Below are positions 12,121-25,700 of a stretch of 45,351 nucleotides of DNA, piece after piece (position 1 is the stretch's first letter; each line of letters starts with the position of its first letter). Both the position numbers and the translations under genes were made by a program. Location: the NCBI GenBank assembly GCA_009602725.1, contig WELB01000096.1, positions 275,292 to 320,642 on the forward strand, given 5' to 3'. The notes below the pieces were generated by a model that was given only the letters and a program-made list of their open reading frames with translations, was not told the origin of the DNA and made no database searches. This DNA comes from Spirogloea muscicola. Lineage: Eukaryota; Streptophyta; Zygnematophyceae; Spirogloeales; Spirogloeaceae.

Positions 12121-12247
12121 GCCACGTGGCGCACCAGGTGCAGGACAGCAGTCCGGTGGGCAGCCACCCGGCCGCCGACGTGGCGTGGCCTTGCCCGCGT
12201 GGCGCCCACGTGGAAGCCCGGACGCCCGTGGGTGTTGCGCCACGTGG
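12121..12247. promoter_or_regulatory. G-box/ABRE cluster upstream of oxidoreductase copy 2
   Basis: CACGTG occurs at 12123-12128 (inside the palindrome GCCACGTGGC, 12121-12130), 12207-12212 and 12241-12246, plus a GACGTGGC at 12177-12184. Another CACGTG is at 13078-13083. Spacing and GC-rich context parallel the cluster upstream of copy 1. Function is inferred from the plant bZIP motif only. Confidence 0.45.
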
Positions 12248-12608
12248 ACGCCGCGCGGGGGGCGGCCCCGGCAGCTCTGGGCTCGGGCCCAATGGAGGTG
12301 TGTTTAGGAGGTTTAATGGAATGTGATTATCTGATGAATATGGCGAACCGCCCAACGGGATAGAGAAAGAGCCGAGGACGGTGGAACTGACGCCTGGAGC
12401 ATTCGATCACGGAAATCAGCCGTGGTTATACGGGCGGTTAGAGTCGCCGTTAGGCGCGGGCAGTGCCGGGGCCCCTGCTTTGCTGCAGGCCGAGGGGCGG
12501 CCCACCGCCGCCTCCCTCACCCCGCGCGCATTCCCCCCTCCCCTCCCGGCGCTCAGCGTATCATATGCCCCTCTCCCCTCCCTCCCCACCCTCCCTCCCC
12601 GAAACCCC

Positions 12609-12631
12609 NTTTTTTTTTTTTTTTTTTTTTT
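12609..12631. other. N plus poly-T run (assembly scar)
   Basis: A single N is followed by a run of about 22 T inside GC-rich DNA. It resembles the larger poly-T/N gap in the CCCH gene and is probably an assembly artefact. A possible but unproven 5' exon of copy 2 lies just downstream at about 12784-12960: an open frame beginning MRLHGLRGTPPGGRLN, rich in R, S and A. Confidence 0.6.
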
Positions 12632-13324
12632 CGTCGCTGCCGGCTCCGGCTCCCGGACCCCGCTGCGGCGGCCTTCGCCCGGCGCGGCCGCCGGCGGCGC
12701 ATGCGCGCACTGGCTTGACGAGGTCATTACCGCCCACGTCCCCGCGGCAACCCCTTGCTGGGGTTTAGGCCAGAGCCTCGTCGCATGCGCCTGCATGGCT
12801 TGCGGGGTACGCCGCCTGGCGGCCGCCTGAATCGAGCGTTCCGGCGCCCGCCGCTGTCAATCGCCGCGAGCGCTTGCGAGTCCGGCGATGGCGCCGCGCC
12901 TGCGGGCATGGCTGTGCTGTGTACGCGTCCGAGCTCGCGCGTGGGCAGTGCTCTGTGTGAGAGCTGTCGGGTAGTAGCCACAGGCTGTCCAAGTGTGCAT
13001 TTGCACCAGATCCATGGAGACGTTTCGGGGAATTAGATCAGGAAGAGAACGTCATATATTAGACCTCTGTGACGGCTCACGTGCAGCACTCCCGCTCATC
13101 AGTGCAAGCTGCTCTAAAAAGGCCATACTTTGACTTGCCTCTCTGCAAGAGGCAAACCAGCCCTCAAACCAGTGGCAGACAAGGGCTAACTCAGAGCGGA
13201 ATCGGAAAACTGACTGCCTAATACTCAAGTCTGACAGACAAGGCAGACAGACAACTGAGCTGTGGCAGCTTGCATGCATTGTCCACCGCAGCTTGGTTCA
13301 AGTAGGCGCTTGTCAGCCACGACA

Positions 13325-16300
13325 ATGTCTTCGCCCAGCGCTGCAGCACTGCCTGGGCTCGCGGACACTGTATGGGGCCAGAAAGATCTGCGGCCCAAGT
13401 ATCCGAGGCTGGAGAAGAACGAGGTGGCTGATGTCGTCGTCGTGGGCGCGGGCATCGCTGGGCTGGGCTTACAACCTCGTGCGCTCTGGCAAGTCCGTTG
13501 TAGTCCTCGAGTACCGTGTGCGAGGTATGCAACATCCACTGATTCCATTTCACTATTCACTGTGGATGCTCCACGCTCTTGCTAAGGCCAAGTGCTTGCT
13601 TTACCCGTTGCAAATTCATGTTAGCGGATTCCCATCACGATCCGGTACTTTAGTTGATCAAGAAGAAAGTGTCAAGCTCCAAATAGTGCGAAAGGTCCAC
13701 AAGAATCTCATCACCTCGTGGTGGCTGCCTGCCGGGCGATAGCAGCCTGTTCTTGCCTGATAGAGCAGCATCACTCAGTTCATGGTGGCAGGTCATGCTC
13801 ATGAGGCAGCCTCTCTTAGCTCGAGTATCAATGCTTGTGATTATCACATTATAGGTATGACAGGACATCTCCAACTGCGCTCGAGCTGCTTGCAGGGTCT
13901 GGTCAGACTGGTCGTACCACGGCGCACCTGATGCCATGGAACGATGACTACTACTACATGCTAGAGAAGGAGTTTGGGACCTCCAAGACATGGCTTGTTG
14001 GTGACAGCCACCGGCAGGCCATTGACTGGATTGAGCGTATCTGCAAGGAAGAGGGCATTGACTGCAAGTTCAAGCGCTTGGATGGATACTTGTTTGCAAA
14101 TGACGACAGCAGTTCCACGCTGCAGAAGCTCCAGCAGGTCGTAGTTGCCCATCCAGCAGGTCGTAGTTGCCCACAGTTGCTTCCATATTTGCTAAGCCAG
14201 CTGCTATGCCTCACCAAGTATTGCCTGCGAAATCCATGGCTGGGAACAGGAGTTTGAGGCAAGCAAGCGGGCCGGCCATGAGGATATTACCATGGAGGTC
14301 TTTGACGGCAAGGACCCCTCGCTCGGGAAGATGACCCATGCCATCCGCTTCCCGAGGGCCGCAGACTTCCACCCTCTCATGTATGCAGACTCTGAGGGGT
14401 TGCTAAATTGAGGGTCATGCTTGAAGGACTTGGGCAATGCACAGGCACATGTGCAGCAGGCTAGCTGCCCATCCCAATGCTTACAATCTGGACTTAGGTC
14501 TATGATGCCATTGCCCATTACATGCTCCTAAGATTACAGAAGGATGTCAATATGAGGCACTTATGCAAGTCGTTGATGCATGCTTGAAATTCAGGAATGG
14601 TAGGCTTTGTAGAACTCTTTGGGCTCGGGTATACTAGTGTCAAAGTCTGGTTCATTGGTAAACTACAGCTTGCTTCCCTCCTCGTGGCAGGTACATTGAT
14701 GGGCTGGCAGACGCATTTGTCAAGCACGGGGGCAAGCTGTTCGAGCAAAGCAGAGTTAAGAGCCAGGAGAACAGCAACGTGACAACCGAGGATGGTTTCC
14801 GTGTGGATGCCAAGGCCGTGGTGCTCGCTACCAACTCACCAATCAACCACAACCTGGCCATACACGCCCGTCAGGCGGCGTATCGCAGCTATGTCGTGGG
14901 GTTACGCGTGGCCAAAGGCTCTACCAAGTAAGAGGTAGATGTGATGCTGAGGCTTCTGCTTGCTGTGGGCCAGAGTGTATACAATAGATGAATTGCCGCT
15001 GAGTGACAAGTGCTATCGTATATAGAGAGCTGGATGGAGACAGTGCAACGCAGAAGTCATGACTGGCATGACTCAAGCCATGAAATTTCAAAGCTCAAGA
15101 GTAGCGTGGCCATTCTGCCTCAGGTCGGCGAATTGGTGGAGCACGGCATCACCATACCACTACGTGCGGATTGAGGAAAAGGCTGATCATGACGTGCTGG
15201 TCGTCGGTGGAGGCGACCATCCTTGCGGCGCGAGACAAGGCTCGTACCCCAACGTATGGAATAATCTGGAAGAGTGGGCCCGGTCGCGGTGGTCACATGC
15301 CGGGGAAAGGCTCTACCAGTGGAGTGGGGAGGTATTGGACTCGGCCGCAAGGCATGCGATTGCCAATCTCATGGAGATGCCGAGATGTAGTTGCCGCTGA
15401 ACAGAGTCCCTAGCCAGGCATTTGAAACTAGCCATGCTATGCAGTGTCAATGTGTAGTAGTGTAATGGGGACAAGGCAATGGTTGAATCGCATCCAATAA
15501 TTGGCCTTGTACTTCACAGGTTTACGAACCCATCGACAAGCTCCACCTCCATGGACGAGATCCTCTTCACCCACCAGGCAACACGTACATTGCAACGGGT
15601 ATCCATTCGTCACGCTGGGCAGCACAGATTACAAGAGTGCTCCTTGATGGTCATGATTGCTGCATCTTAGAGAAGCCACAGCTTTGCTCGTCCACACATG
15701 CTGGTCAATGACCAAAGTCTCACTATGTGATCTGTATAACAAGCCAAGCTATGTGCAGGGTGCATGAGGCTCAATGTTTTCAGGGAGGTTGGCATGCAGG
15801 GGACAGCGGTGAGGGCCTGACAGGAGGCACCATCGCAGGAATGGTCATTAGCGACCTGATATGTGGGAGAAACAACCAGTGGGCAGAGCTGTACGACCCT
15901 ACCAGGCTTCCTCCTCTATCCATGGAGACCGTACAAAGTGAGGGTGAGGTGGCGATGCACACCATGCAGGTAAATTATCAGCCATTACTTAGTCTGCTAT
16001 GACACCTGCTAAGTTAAGAAGGATGCATCTGATGAGCCTTTGCATCCTCGTATGTGTCATTAAATCACAGCTGAGTGTTGCAATGGGTGCAGGGTTACTC
16101 GGATGTCCTACCTTTGAAGGGAGTTGACATTGCGGCTATTGAAGATCTTGTACCTGATTCTGGCGGCATCATGCAACAGGGGCTGAAGAAGGTCGCTGTA
16201 TACCGAGACGAGAGTGGCACTGTCCACCGTCGGTCTGGTAAGTCAAGGACATGCATATGGGAGAGTTGCGTCGCCACAGTGCTATGACATGTGCTTATTG

Positions 16301-16603
16301 TGAAGGTTGACCTACAAATCTGTCACAAAATCGCCGAGCATCCTGCTCTTAGTGAGATTTGCAGCAGAACTCCAGGCTACTATCACACCTGTATTGGTAG
16401 AGTGGGCAGAATGCAGATAGGTACTCCAGAGTATGATCCTAATGCAGCACTGGTGGCATGCAGCGGTGTGCCCCCACATGAAGTGCATAGTCCAATGGAA
16501 CCCTCTGGAGAAGACTTTTGATTGCCCCTGCCATGGCTCAGCCTTTGATCCATATGGCCGCATGATCAATGGCCCAGCCAAAGCTGACCTTTCCCCGATA
16601 TAA
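13325..16603 (+). CDS. FAD-dependent oxidoreductase/Rieske fusion, copy 2 (9 exons, one frameshift)
   Basis: Exons 13325-13524, 13896-14137, 14250-14380, 14691-14927, 15124-15331, 15520-15598, 15800-15969, 16093-16237 and 16464-16603 encode about 518 residues similar to copy 1 along its length. Conserved parts include VVVVGAGIAGL, GQTGRTTAHLMPWNDDYY, VLATNSPINHNLAIHARQ, DVLVVGGGDH, GDSGEGLTGGTIAGMVIS, and the Rieske pairs CPHMKC and CPCHGS. At about 13466-13472 the frame breaks: where copy 1 reads GLSVAYHL, copy 2 reads GL then AYNL in another frame, five bases short. The rest of the frame is intact, so this is either a recent disabling deletion or a sequence error. No N-terminal targeting exon is certain; the chosen ATG gives MSSPSAAALPGLADTVW. 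Two introns (after the VLEYRVR region and after QWSGE) are absent from copy 1. Confidence 0.85.
14131..14174 (+). repeat. 22-bp tandem duplication across a splice donor
   Basis: The unit beginning 'ccagcaggtcgtagttgccc' is present twice back to back, at 14131-14152 and 14153-14174, differing in the last base. Each unit contains CAG|GTCGTA. The exon 2 donor of copy 2 is therefore duplicated. Only the first donor keeps the frame with exon 3; use of the second would add 22 bases and shift the frame. Confidence 0.9.
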
Positions 16604-17544
16604 GCAGGGCATTGAGCAGGCCTTACCAGCATCCTCACAGCAGTAGATTCGTTTCTCGTGAAGTCACTTGGTGTGGTCAGCCAGCTGAGCGTGACTATAA
16701 ACAAAGGCCTCAGCTGATGCCTATTGCACTCTCAGGCTCCTCACTGTAGCAAAATTGCTCGGCAATACGGTAATAGGAACATCCATGTGACATTCTTAAG
16801 TAGATGCTTCACACCTTCAGATTTTGCATACATTGCCACCTACTTGCACATTAGAGTGAAGTCCTGACCTGCTAATGACATGCGGTCTTGGACCACATGG
16901 TTAATTTAATATGTCTGATCAGTACCCGTCCTTCTCATTGCCGGTCGCTCCTGTACCTCCCACCGAAGCACATATTATACCGTCGCTTCGCCGTTTACCA
17001 CTCGGCGGAGGTGGTGAATCTCGCAACGAGCCTCACTGGTCTCCGCAGCGAAGCCTGACGGCGCATGCAGCACATGGACACCGCCAGCAATTGGCTCGTG
17101 GTATGCATTCAATGCCAGCTTGTGAAGGTCTACAAGCGCGCCCCGCCCGCTCGGCTGCCACGGCGTCGACGACGGCGGCGGCGGCGGCGTCGGCGCGGCG
17201 GCGGAGGCGGCGACGGCATTGGCTGGCTGCGAATGAAAGGACATCAGCAAGCTTGTCATGGCGCCCCCGCCCTCGTCTGGCGCTCCGTTCCCCCTCTCCG
17301 TCTTTTATCTTCCCTCTCCCCGCGTATACGCGTAGCTATGATCATCCCCCTGCCCGTGCGAAGCCTCCTCCCTCCCCGCGGGCCCCGCCCTCCCTCTCTT
17401 CGCCGGTCCCCGAGCACCCACCTCCCCTAGAACACATTGATGCATTACCAGGACCCTCCCTTCGGTCCCGTCTCGCGGGGGGGAAGGTGAGGGCAGGGAT
17501 GTGGTCACAGCTCACAGCCCCGCCGCCCTCGCCGCGCCGCCGCT
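16604..17544. other. Intergenic and GC-rich upstream region of the CCCH gene
   Basis: AT-rich sequence gives way to strongly GC-rich sequence after about 17130, with (GGC)n runs near 17175-17215. This probably contains the promoter and 5' UTR of the CCCH gene. A long open frame reads through, but it is compositional and not supported as coding before 17667-17688. Confidence 0.45.
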
Positions 17545-17604
17545 GCCGGGAACGTCGCCGGGAATGGCGCCGGGAATGGCATCGGGAATGGCGCCGGGAA
17601 TGGC
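17545..17604 (+). repeat. 12-bp minisatellite, 5 units
   Basis: Five head-to-tail units of GCCGGGAATGGC (the first reads gccgggaacgtc, the fourth atcgggaatggc) lie about 85-140 bases before the CCCH start, in the probable 5' UTR. Confidence 0.9.
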
Positions 17605-17687
17605 GCCGCGCCGGGTGGCGGGCTGAGCGCTGCGGCGCGGGACACGGCGGTTCGCGGCTGGCCTCAATGAGCGCTGGTGCGGCCGCC

Positions 17688-20502
<2,815 letters not shown>

Positions 20503-22120
20503 CCCGGTACGTACCGGCGCTTCTCCGGACCAAGTCCAGGACTGTGCCGGTTGTGGCGGACCTTGCTTGTACAGGAGCAGCCGGTGTTGCTTGCAGCCGC
20601 ACATTGTCGGGCGCCAGCCAGCAGGAGGATATTATTGTCTTTAGTTCTCATCCAAAACCTCCTTCTGACCCGGTCTTCTCACTGCAGTTACTGCAATGCG
20701 CGCTTTCACCTTTGCCGTCGATTAGCTTGCTAGAGGGAACCTTGCCGCCCTTGTCCTGAAGCAGCAAGCCGCGTAGACGGGCCCGCTGCAAGCAATAGGA
20801 GGCGTTTCTCTGGGCTTTTCAGTGCCTCTTGCGAGGGGCAGGTTAGTCCTCCTCTGTCCATTCCTTATGCATGCCAAATTGCACTATTGCTACAAGGTCT
20901 GTCGTAATGCTCATTATATGCATCATAGACCCTCACATGAGATCCTGATCAGTCATTATTGCGCAGACGTGAAGCTGCTTGTTGGGTCCTGTCGGCTGGT
21001 CAAGTCCGTCTTTACGTTCTGACTGGACAATTTCTAGTGGTGAGCCTTTGTTGAGCAACTCATGGGCTATTGAATAAGCATTTTGCGACAGATGACTCCC
21101 ACTCATGAGGTGATAATGCTCTTAATGTTGCAGCAGGCACAGTAACCAATATTGGTTGTGGATATTAGGATCTCTCTTCACGGCAGAATGTGTCAATGGG
21201 AGAGTGACCAGGGAAATCGCGACGGACTGCCATTGTTGATGCCGCTTGCGCTACACTACAGACGCAGCCTACCACTCATCTCTGTACCAGGAACATGCCT
21301 CATTCCTATTCTTTCATTATCCCCCATTCAGGCCGCTGCCTCTGCTCGCACTATTCTTCAGCAGATAATCTGGCCTAGCCAGATAACATCACCTTTCCTC
21401 AATTAGCGTGGCAAGCATGGCATGGGTTTGTAGCTGCAGTGCTTGCTTCACATTTGACTGCCGCTTTCCTGCGGCTCTTGTTGACTTAAGTTGTGATGTG
21501 CAACCTAGCTGACTGCAAATGTGGGTCAGCAGGTTTCTCTTGTTCCTTCAAGGGGTCCAATATCCTGAGTGCCCAAGTCCCTGACGCGTTTGCTATTACG
21601 TCGTGTGGGGTTGCGAGGACGTTGAGAATGGTTGGGTTTGGGTGCATGTGCTGTTTGACAAGCACGCATAATGCCTCACGTTGAATTATATCTGCCTAGT
21701 ATCCATGTACACCAGATGACCGTCATGATGCTCGTAGGTAGTACAGCTCGAGTCCAGTGTGACTAGGGCAAGCTCAGTACAAGCAATGCCTCAACTTAGA
21801 TAGAAACTTGTGACAGACCATCGCCTGAGGACCAGGTGTGCCACTCAGTGCAGCCAATAGTCAGAGTTGAATGCAGCATCTCTCGTAGATGTACAAAATT
21901 GCGCCCATGATCTGGCACGATGTCCATAAATATCAAGGTCGTTGAAGACAGGCGTCTATCACATATGAAGAGATCACAAGATCAAGGACCAAAAATTCAA
22001 TACGAAGACCAAGCTCAAGAAGGTCCTCGTAAAGTGCCGGTGTGCGATAAACCTCAAGGGGGGTTGGAAATGGCTGACGGATGACTGTGTGCATGAAGGC
22101 GCAAGCGCCCTCTGAGGGAA
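20503..22120. other. 3' UTR and intergenic region after the CCCH gene
   Basis: No exon with family-level support. The first few hundred bases probably form the 3' UTR. Composition turns AT-richer after about 20850. Open frames here are short and lack recognisable motifs. Confidence 0.45.
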
Positions 22121-22250
22121 CAGTCTTCCTTCAGAGGAAGACTCGTCCTTTGTTGATTCTTTTTTGGGCTGGCTTTTCCAGCCCCTATTCTCAATGGGCG
22201 AGCACTTTCTCTTTTCTCTGAAGGAAGAGTCTTCCTTCTCCGAAGCTCGT
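22121..22250. repeat. Hairpin repeat (minus orientation) flanked by inverted arms
   Basis: Arms cttccttcagag (22125-22136) and ctctgaaggaag (22216-22227) are perfect inverted repeats. Between them is a minus-orientation copy of the dispersed unit (ttttttgggctggcttttccagcc...aatgggcgagc). The arrangement looks like a small non-autonomous, MITE-like insertion. No target-site duplication was confirmed by eye. Confidence 0.65.
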
Positions 22251-22371
22251 CGTTCGTCAACGGTCGGTGGCCGATCCGTCAACGTTGAGGTAGCAGCGGA
22301 TGAGGCCCTTACGGGTCGCGGTCGCACCTGCTAGCGGGGTGCCGGCCGGCGGCCTCGTCGCGCCGCGGGCG

Positions 22372-22395
22372 CACGTGAGCCGGTCGCCACGTGGC
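22372..22395. promoter_or_regulatory. G-box pair upstream of the pyruvate kinase gene
   Basis: CACGTG at 22372-22377 and the palindrome GCCACGTGGC at 22386-22395 lie about 310-340 bases before the probable start at 22708. The same palindrome occurs upstream of the oxidoreductase genes. Confidence 0.4.
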
Positions 22396-22646
22396 GCAAG
22401 CTGGCGGCCGCCCCACCCCCCCCCCCTAGGCCCCTTCCTCCATTCCGGCCATCTGCAGATGTGGTAGACGCACGTTTGTTCCTCGCCCGTCAAAATCTGC
22501 GAATGGATAGACTCTTTGGCCCCAGCCGGGCTGGCTTTCCACCGGCCTCCAAGACCTCAATTCCAAGCTTGCGCGTGGTCGCTCAGCTCGTTTAGCTTGG
22601 AAGCCAAGCGGCCGTCTCCCGCACCGCCTTCCCCCCGCCGCCGCCA

Positions 22647-22677
<31 letters not shown>

Positions 22678-22707
22678 CCGGCGCCTCTGCCTAGCGCTCT
22701 GGCGCGG

Positions 22708-25700
22708 ATGGCGGCGACCGCAGGCTTGCACTCGGTTCCTGGCTGTGTCCTCCCGCAGTCGAGCGGCCGGCAGGTATCCGGCCGGCAGGTAGGCCGTCTC
22801 CGCTGCTAGGCCTGTGGCTGCTTGTTGGACTCGACGGCAATTGATCTGCCCCGCTCTTGTGATTGCATTGTATCAGATTCCCGTGTATCAAATCCTCGGG
22901 CTTCCCCTAAAAGAAGGCCATGTGCTGGAAAGCACAAGTTGTGGTGATGGTTCGTTTGAACGACTTCCACATAGTCCAATTTGGCAAGCAAATCTCCATC
23001 AGAGCTGCAGCTTTCATCATGCCAACTCCTTCATGTCTGTGCAGACCTTGATTTCCTTCATTAAGATATGCTTGCTCAGTATGTGCCTCTGCATTGTTGT
23101 TTGCAGCACTTCGTTGCAGCTCCTTCTTTTCAGCGCGTGAACGTTGCGTGAGCATTGTGGCATTACAACAGTAGAGACGTACTGCTGGTGAAACGTCCAA
23201 TACTTACCACACGCAAGATTTGATTGTAGTGTCGAAATTTATACAAGAGCTTCAGATGCAATAGACCCTGAAGCCAGGGAGACACACAACTACATGTGAC
23301 TTGGTTAGTGATAGTGTCTGTTTGCTTCTATTCCGGCCTAACAAAGATAAAAGCTGCGCAACTGGATGCAGCAGTTACAACGAGAAGAGAGGCCTGTCAG
23401 GCTCCTGTACAGCTCTGATAGCTGACCTGACAAAGAGCGGCAGGCAGCTTGGCCGGCCGTCAATTGCATCCAGCTTCAGGTCCTTACCAGGCGCTTACGC
23501 CCATGACTGTCTGTCGTTGACTCGAGCGTGACTGGAAGTACTCTGTCACTGCATCCTACGAGCTTCTTGATGATGGATATCTTCATCTTGTCAAATGAAG
23601 GGATGATGCTGAGAGCTGATGATTGTCTTTTGCAGGTTGCAGAGACCAATTATTCTTGGATGTGCCATAGGCTTGCAAGAAGTTCCTTCCGCTCTTCAAA
23701 AGGCTCGCAGCAGGATAGAGCAGGTGGAAGTGCAAACTGCAATATATGGCAGCATTAGTAGCAAGCAGGTAAGGGCTGAAGCCGATGTTATGCAAGAAGC
23801 AGCATTGGGGGTTCTTAAGAAGGCAGTAACTGTGTCAGAGCCAGTGTCTCCAAAGAAGGCCAAGGCTAGCTCAAAAGATACCACCAAGTCGACCTCGCAA
23901 CTGCTTCAAGCGGAGGAGCTTGCTGACAATGAAGTGCTAAGCAGCAGGACAACACACAGCCCTGCAGACAATGTTTTGCACGAGGCACACCATCAGAAGC
24001 TTGCAGAGTTAGTGGATGAGCTGCAGCTTATCAGAGCTCACGCTCTTGACTTGGAACAACGATACAGCTCTTTTTTGAAGGGAGCTCATAGGTTGATGAC
24101 TGACCTACTCACCACGTTTTCATTGGGCAACCTGTTCATAAACTGCAATGGTGTGATGAGCATCCGTTGTCTGCTGATTGCCTTGTTATATCCTGCCTGC
24201 AAGCCTGTTGACGATCAACTTAATAGTACAATCAGTATCATTAGTATCAGTGTCATCATAGTATCTGCCCAACCAAGGTGACTATCTGCTTGTCCTGCAT
24301 CTTCAGTCGCTATCGAGAAAGTGCTCGCAACCTGATACATTATATTGCTCTTCGTAACCGTGACATACGTATGCTTCAATCGGTATGACCACCCTTATGA
24401 CCAACACTAGCCAGCCCGATTTATGACAGGCTATTTGTAGAAGTCAAGCAGGGCAAGCCTCTCCTTGGAATTGTGCCCAGTTTGAGCTGCTGTTAAGTAG
24501 TACCCAGTTGTCATTTAGGCACTTATGACATTGTAGTCACTCAAGCAACCGCGTCATTGTATACTTATCCAACAGTGTTGACCTGCATACAGAGGTTGGG
24601 GGATCTGGGCCTGTCTTCCCTTGGTCGTACAGAGGCACACACTCTTGCCTCCATCACCGCAGTTCTCAGAGTTCTTCACACACTCCTACATGACTATCCA
24701 GACGGCAATGTGAGGAACTCACCATATCCAACTTATCAGCAACAATTTCGTGCGAAATGCAGAGGAGCGTTAAGGAGCGGTATTACTTGAGGCTCACACG
24801 ATAGCTTGGAAACTGCCTGCCTGAGATGATGCACTTTAGCCAGGGAAGTCTGCTATACCACCAATGCTTCCTACACGCTTTAGAGTTCACCAGTAGTGCT
24901 AGGTCCTGCAGAACACTCACAGCTGGCAGAGCTGATCATTGCAGCCACCTCGAGAATCCAAGAATGAAAAAGGGTCAGTGTCTTCCAGTGCAGCTCTCAC
25001 TAAAGTCACTCTTATGAAGAAAGAAGTCCAAGTTGCACAAGAGCTGGAGGCTGTGGTCATGGGCTTCCAGGCTGGCGACAATTATCTTCATGCCAACACC
25101 CTGGACCTTTTGAAGGGGCCTCCTACTGATGGTCGCAAGACATACATTATGGTGACCCTGCCGTCAGAGGTACAAATCAAGCTTCACTGACTGCTTGTGT
25201 CACTGTTGCACTCAGGTTACCAGTCAGAGAGGGCTGCTATGAACATCCTCAGTAATGATGAGTATACTAGCAGATCACTGACCTTTCCACAAAGCCTGTG
25301 AACATTCACAAATAGGCAGTTTTATCTGACAATATCTGAGCTGTGTGATGTCAGGCAGCACACAATCCTAAGCTGATCGAGGGCCTTCTTGGTGCTGGCA
25401 TGGATGTAGCCCGTGTCAATTGTGCTCACGACGCACCTGAGATATGGAGAAGGATTGTTGACAACATCCGCTGCTGCAGGTTGACACACTGTTTGGCGCA
25501 AGCAGTTCTGACATCTTGTCATTCCTGAGGAGGAGTTTGTGCAACTTAAAACCTCTGGATACTGATTATTTGATTGTCATACGTTTTGCGTAGCGAGAAG
25601 CGTGGGCAACACTGTCCAATACTTATGGACCTGGCTGGGCCAAAGCTTCGAACTGGCCCACTCAAGGTTAGTGACAATGACTACAACCATGCTGGCAATA

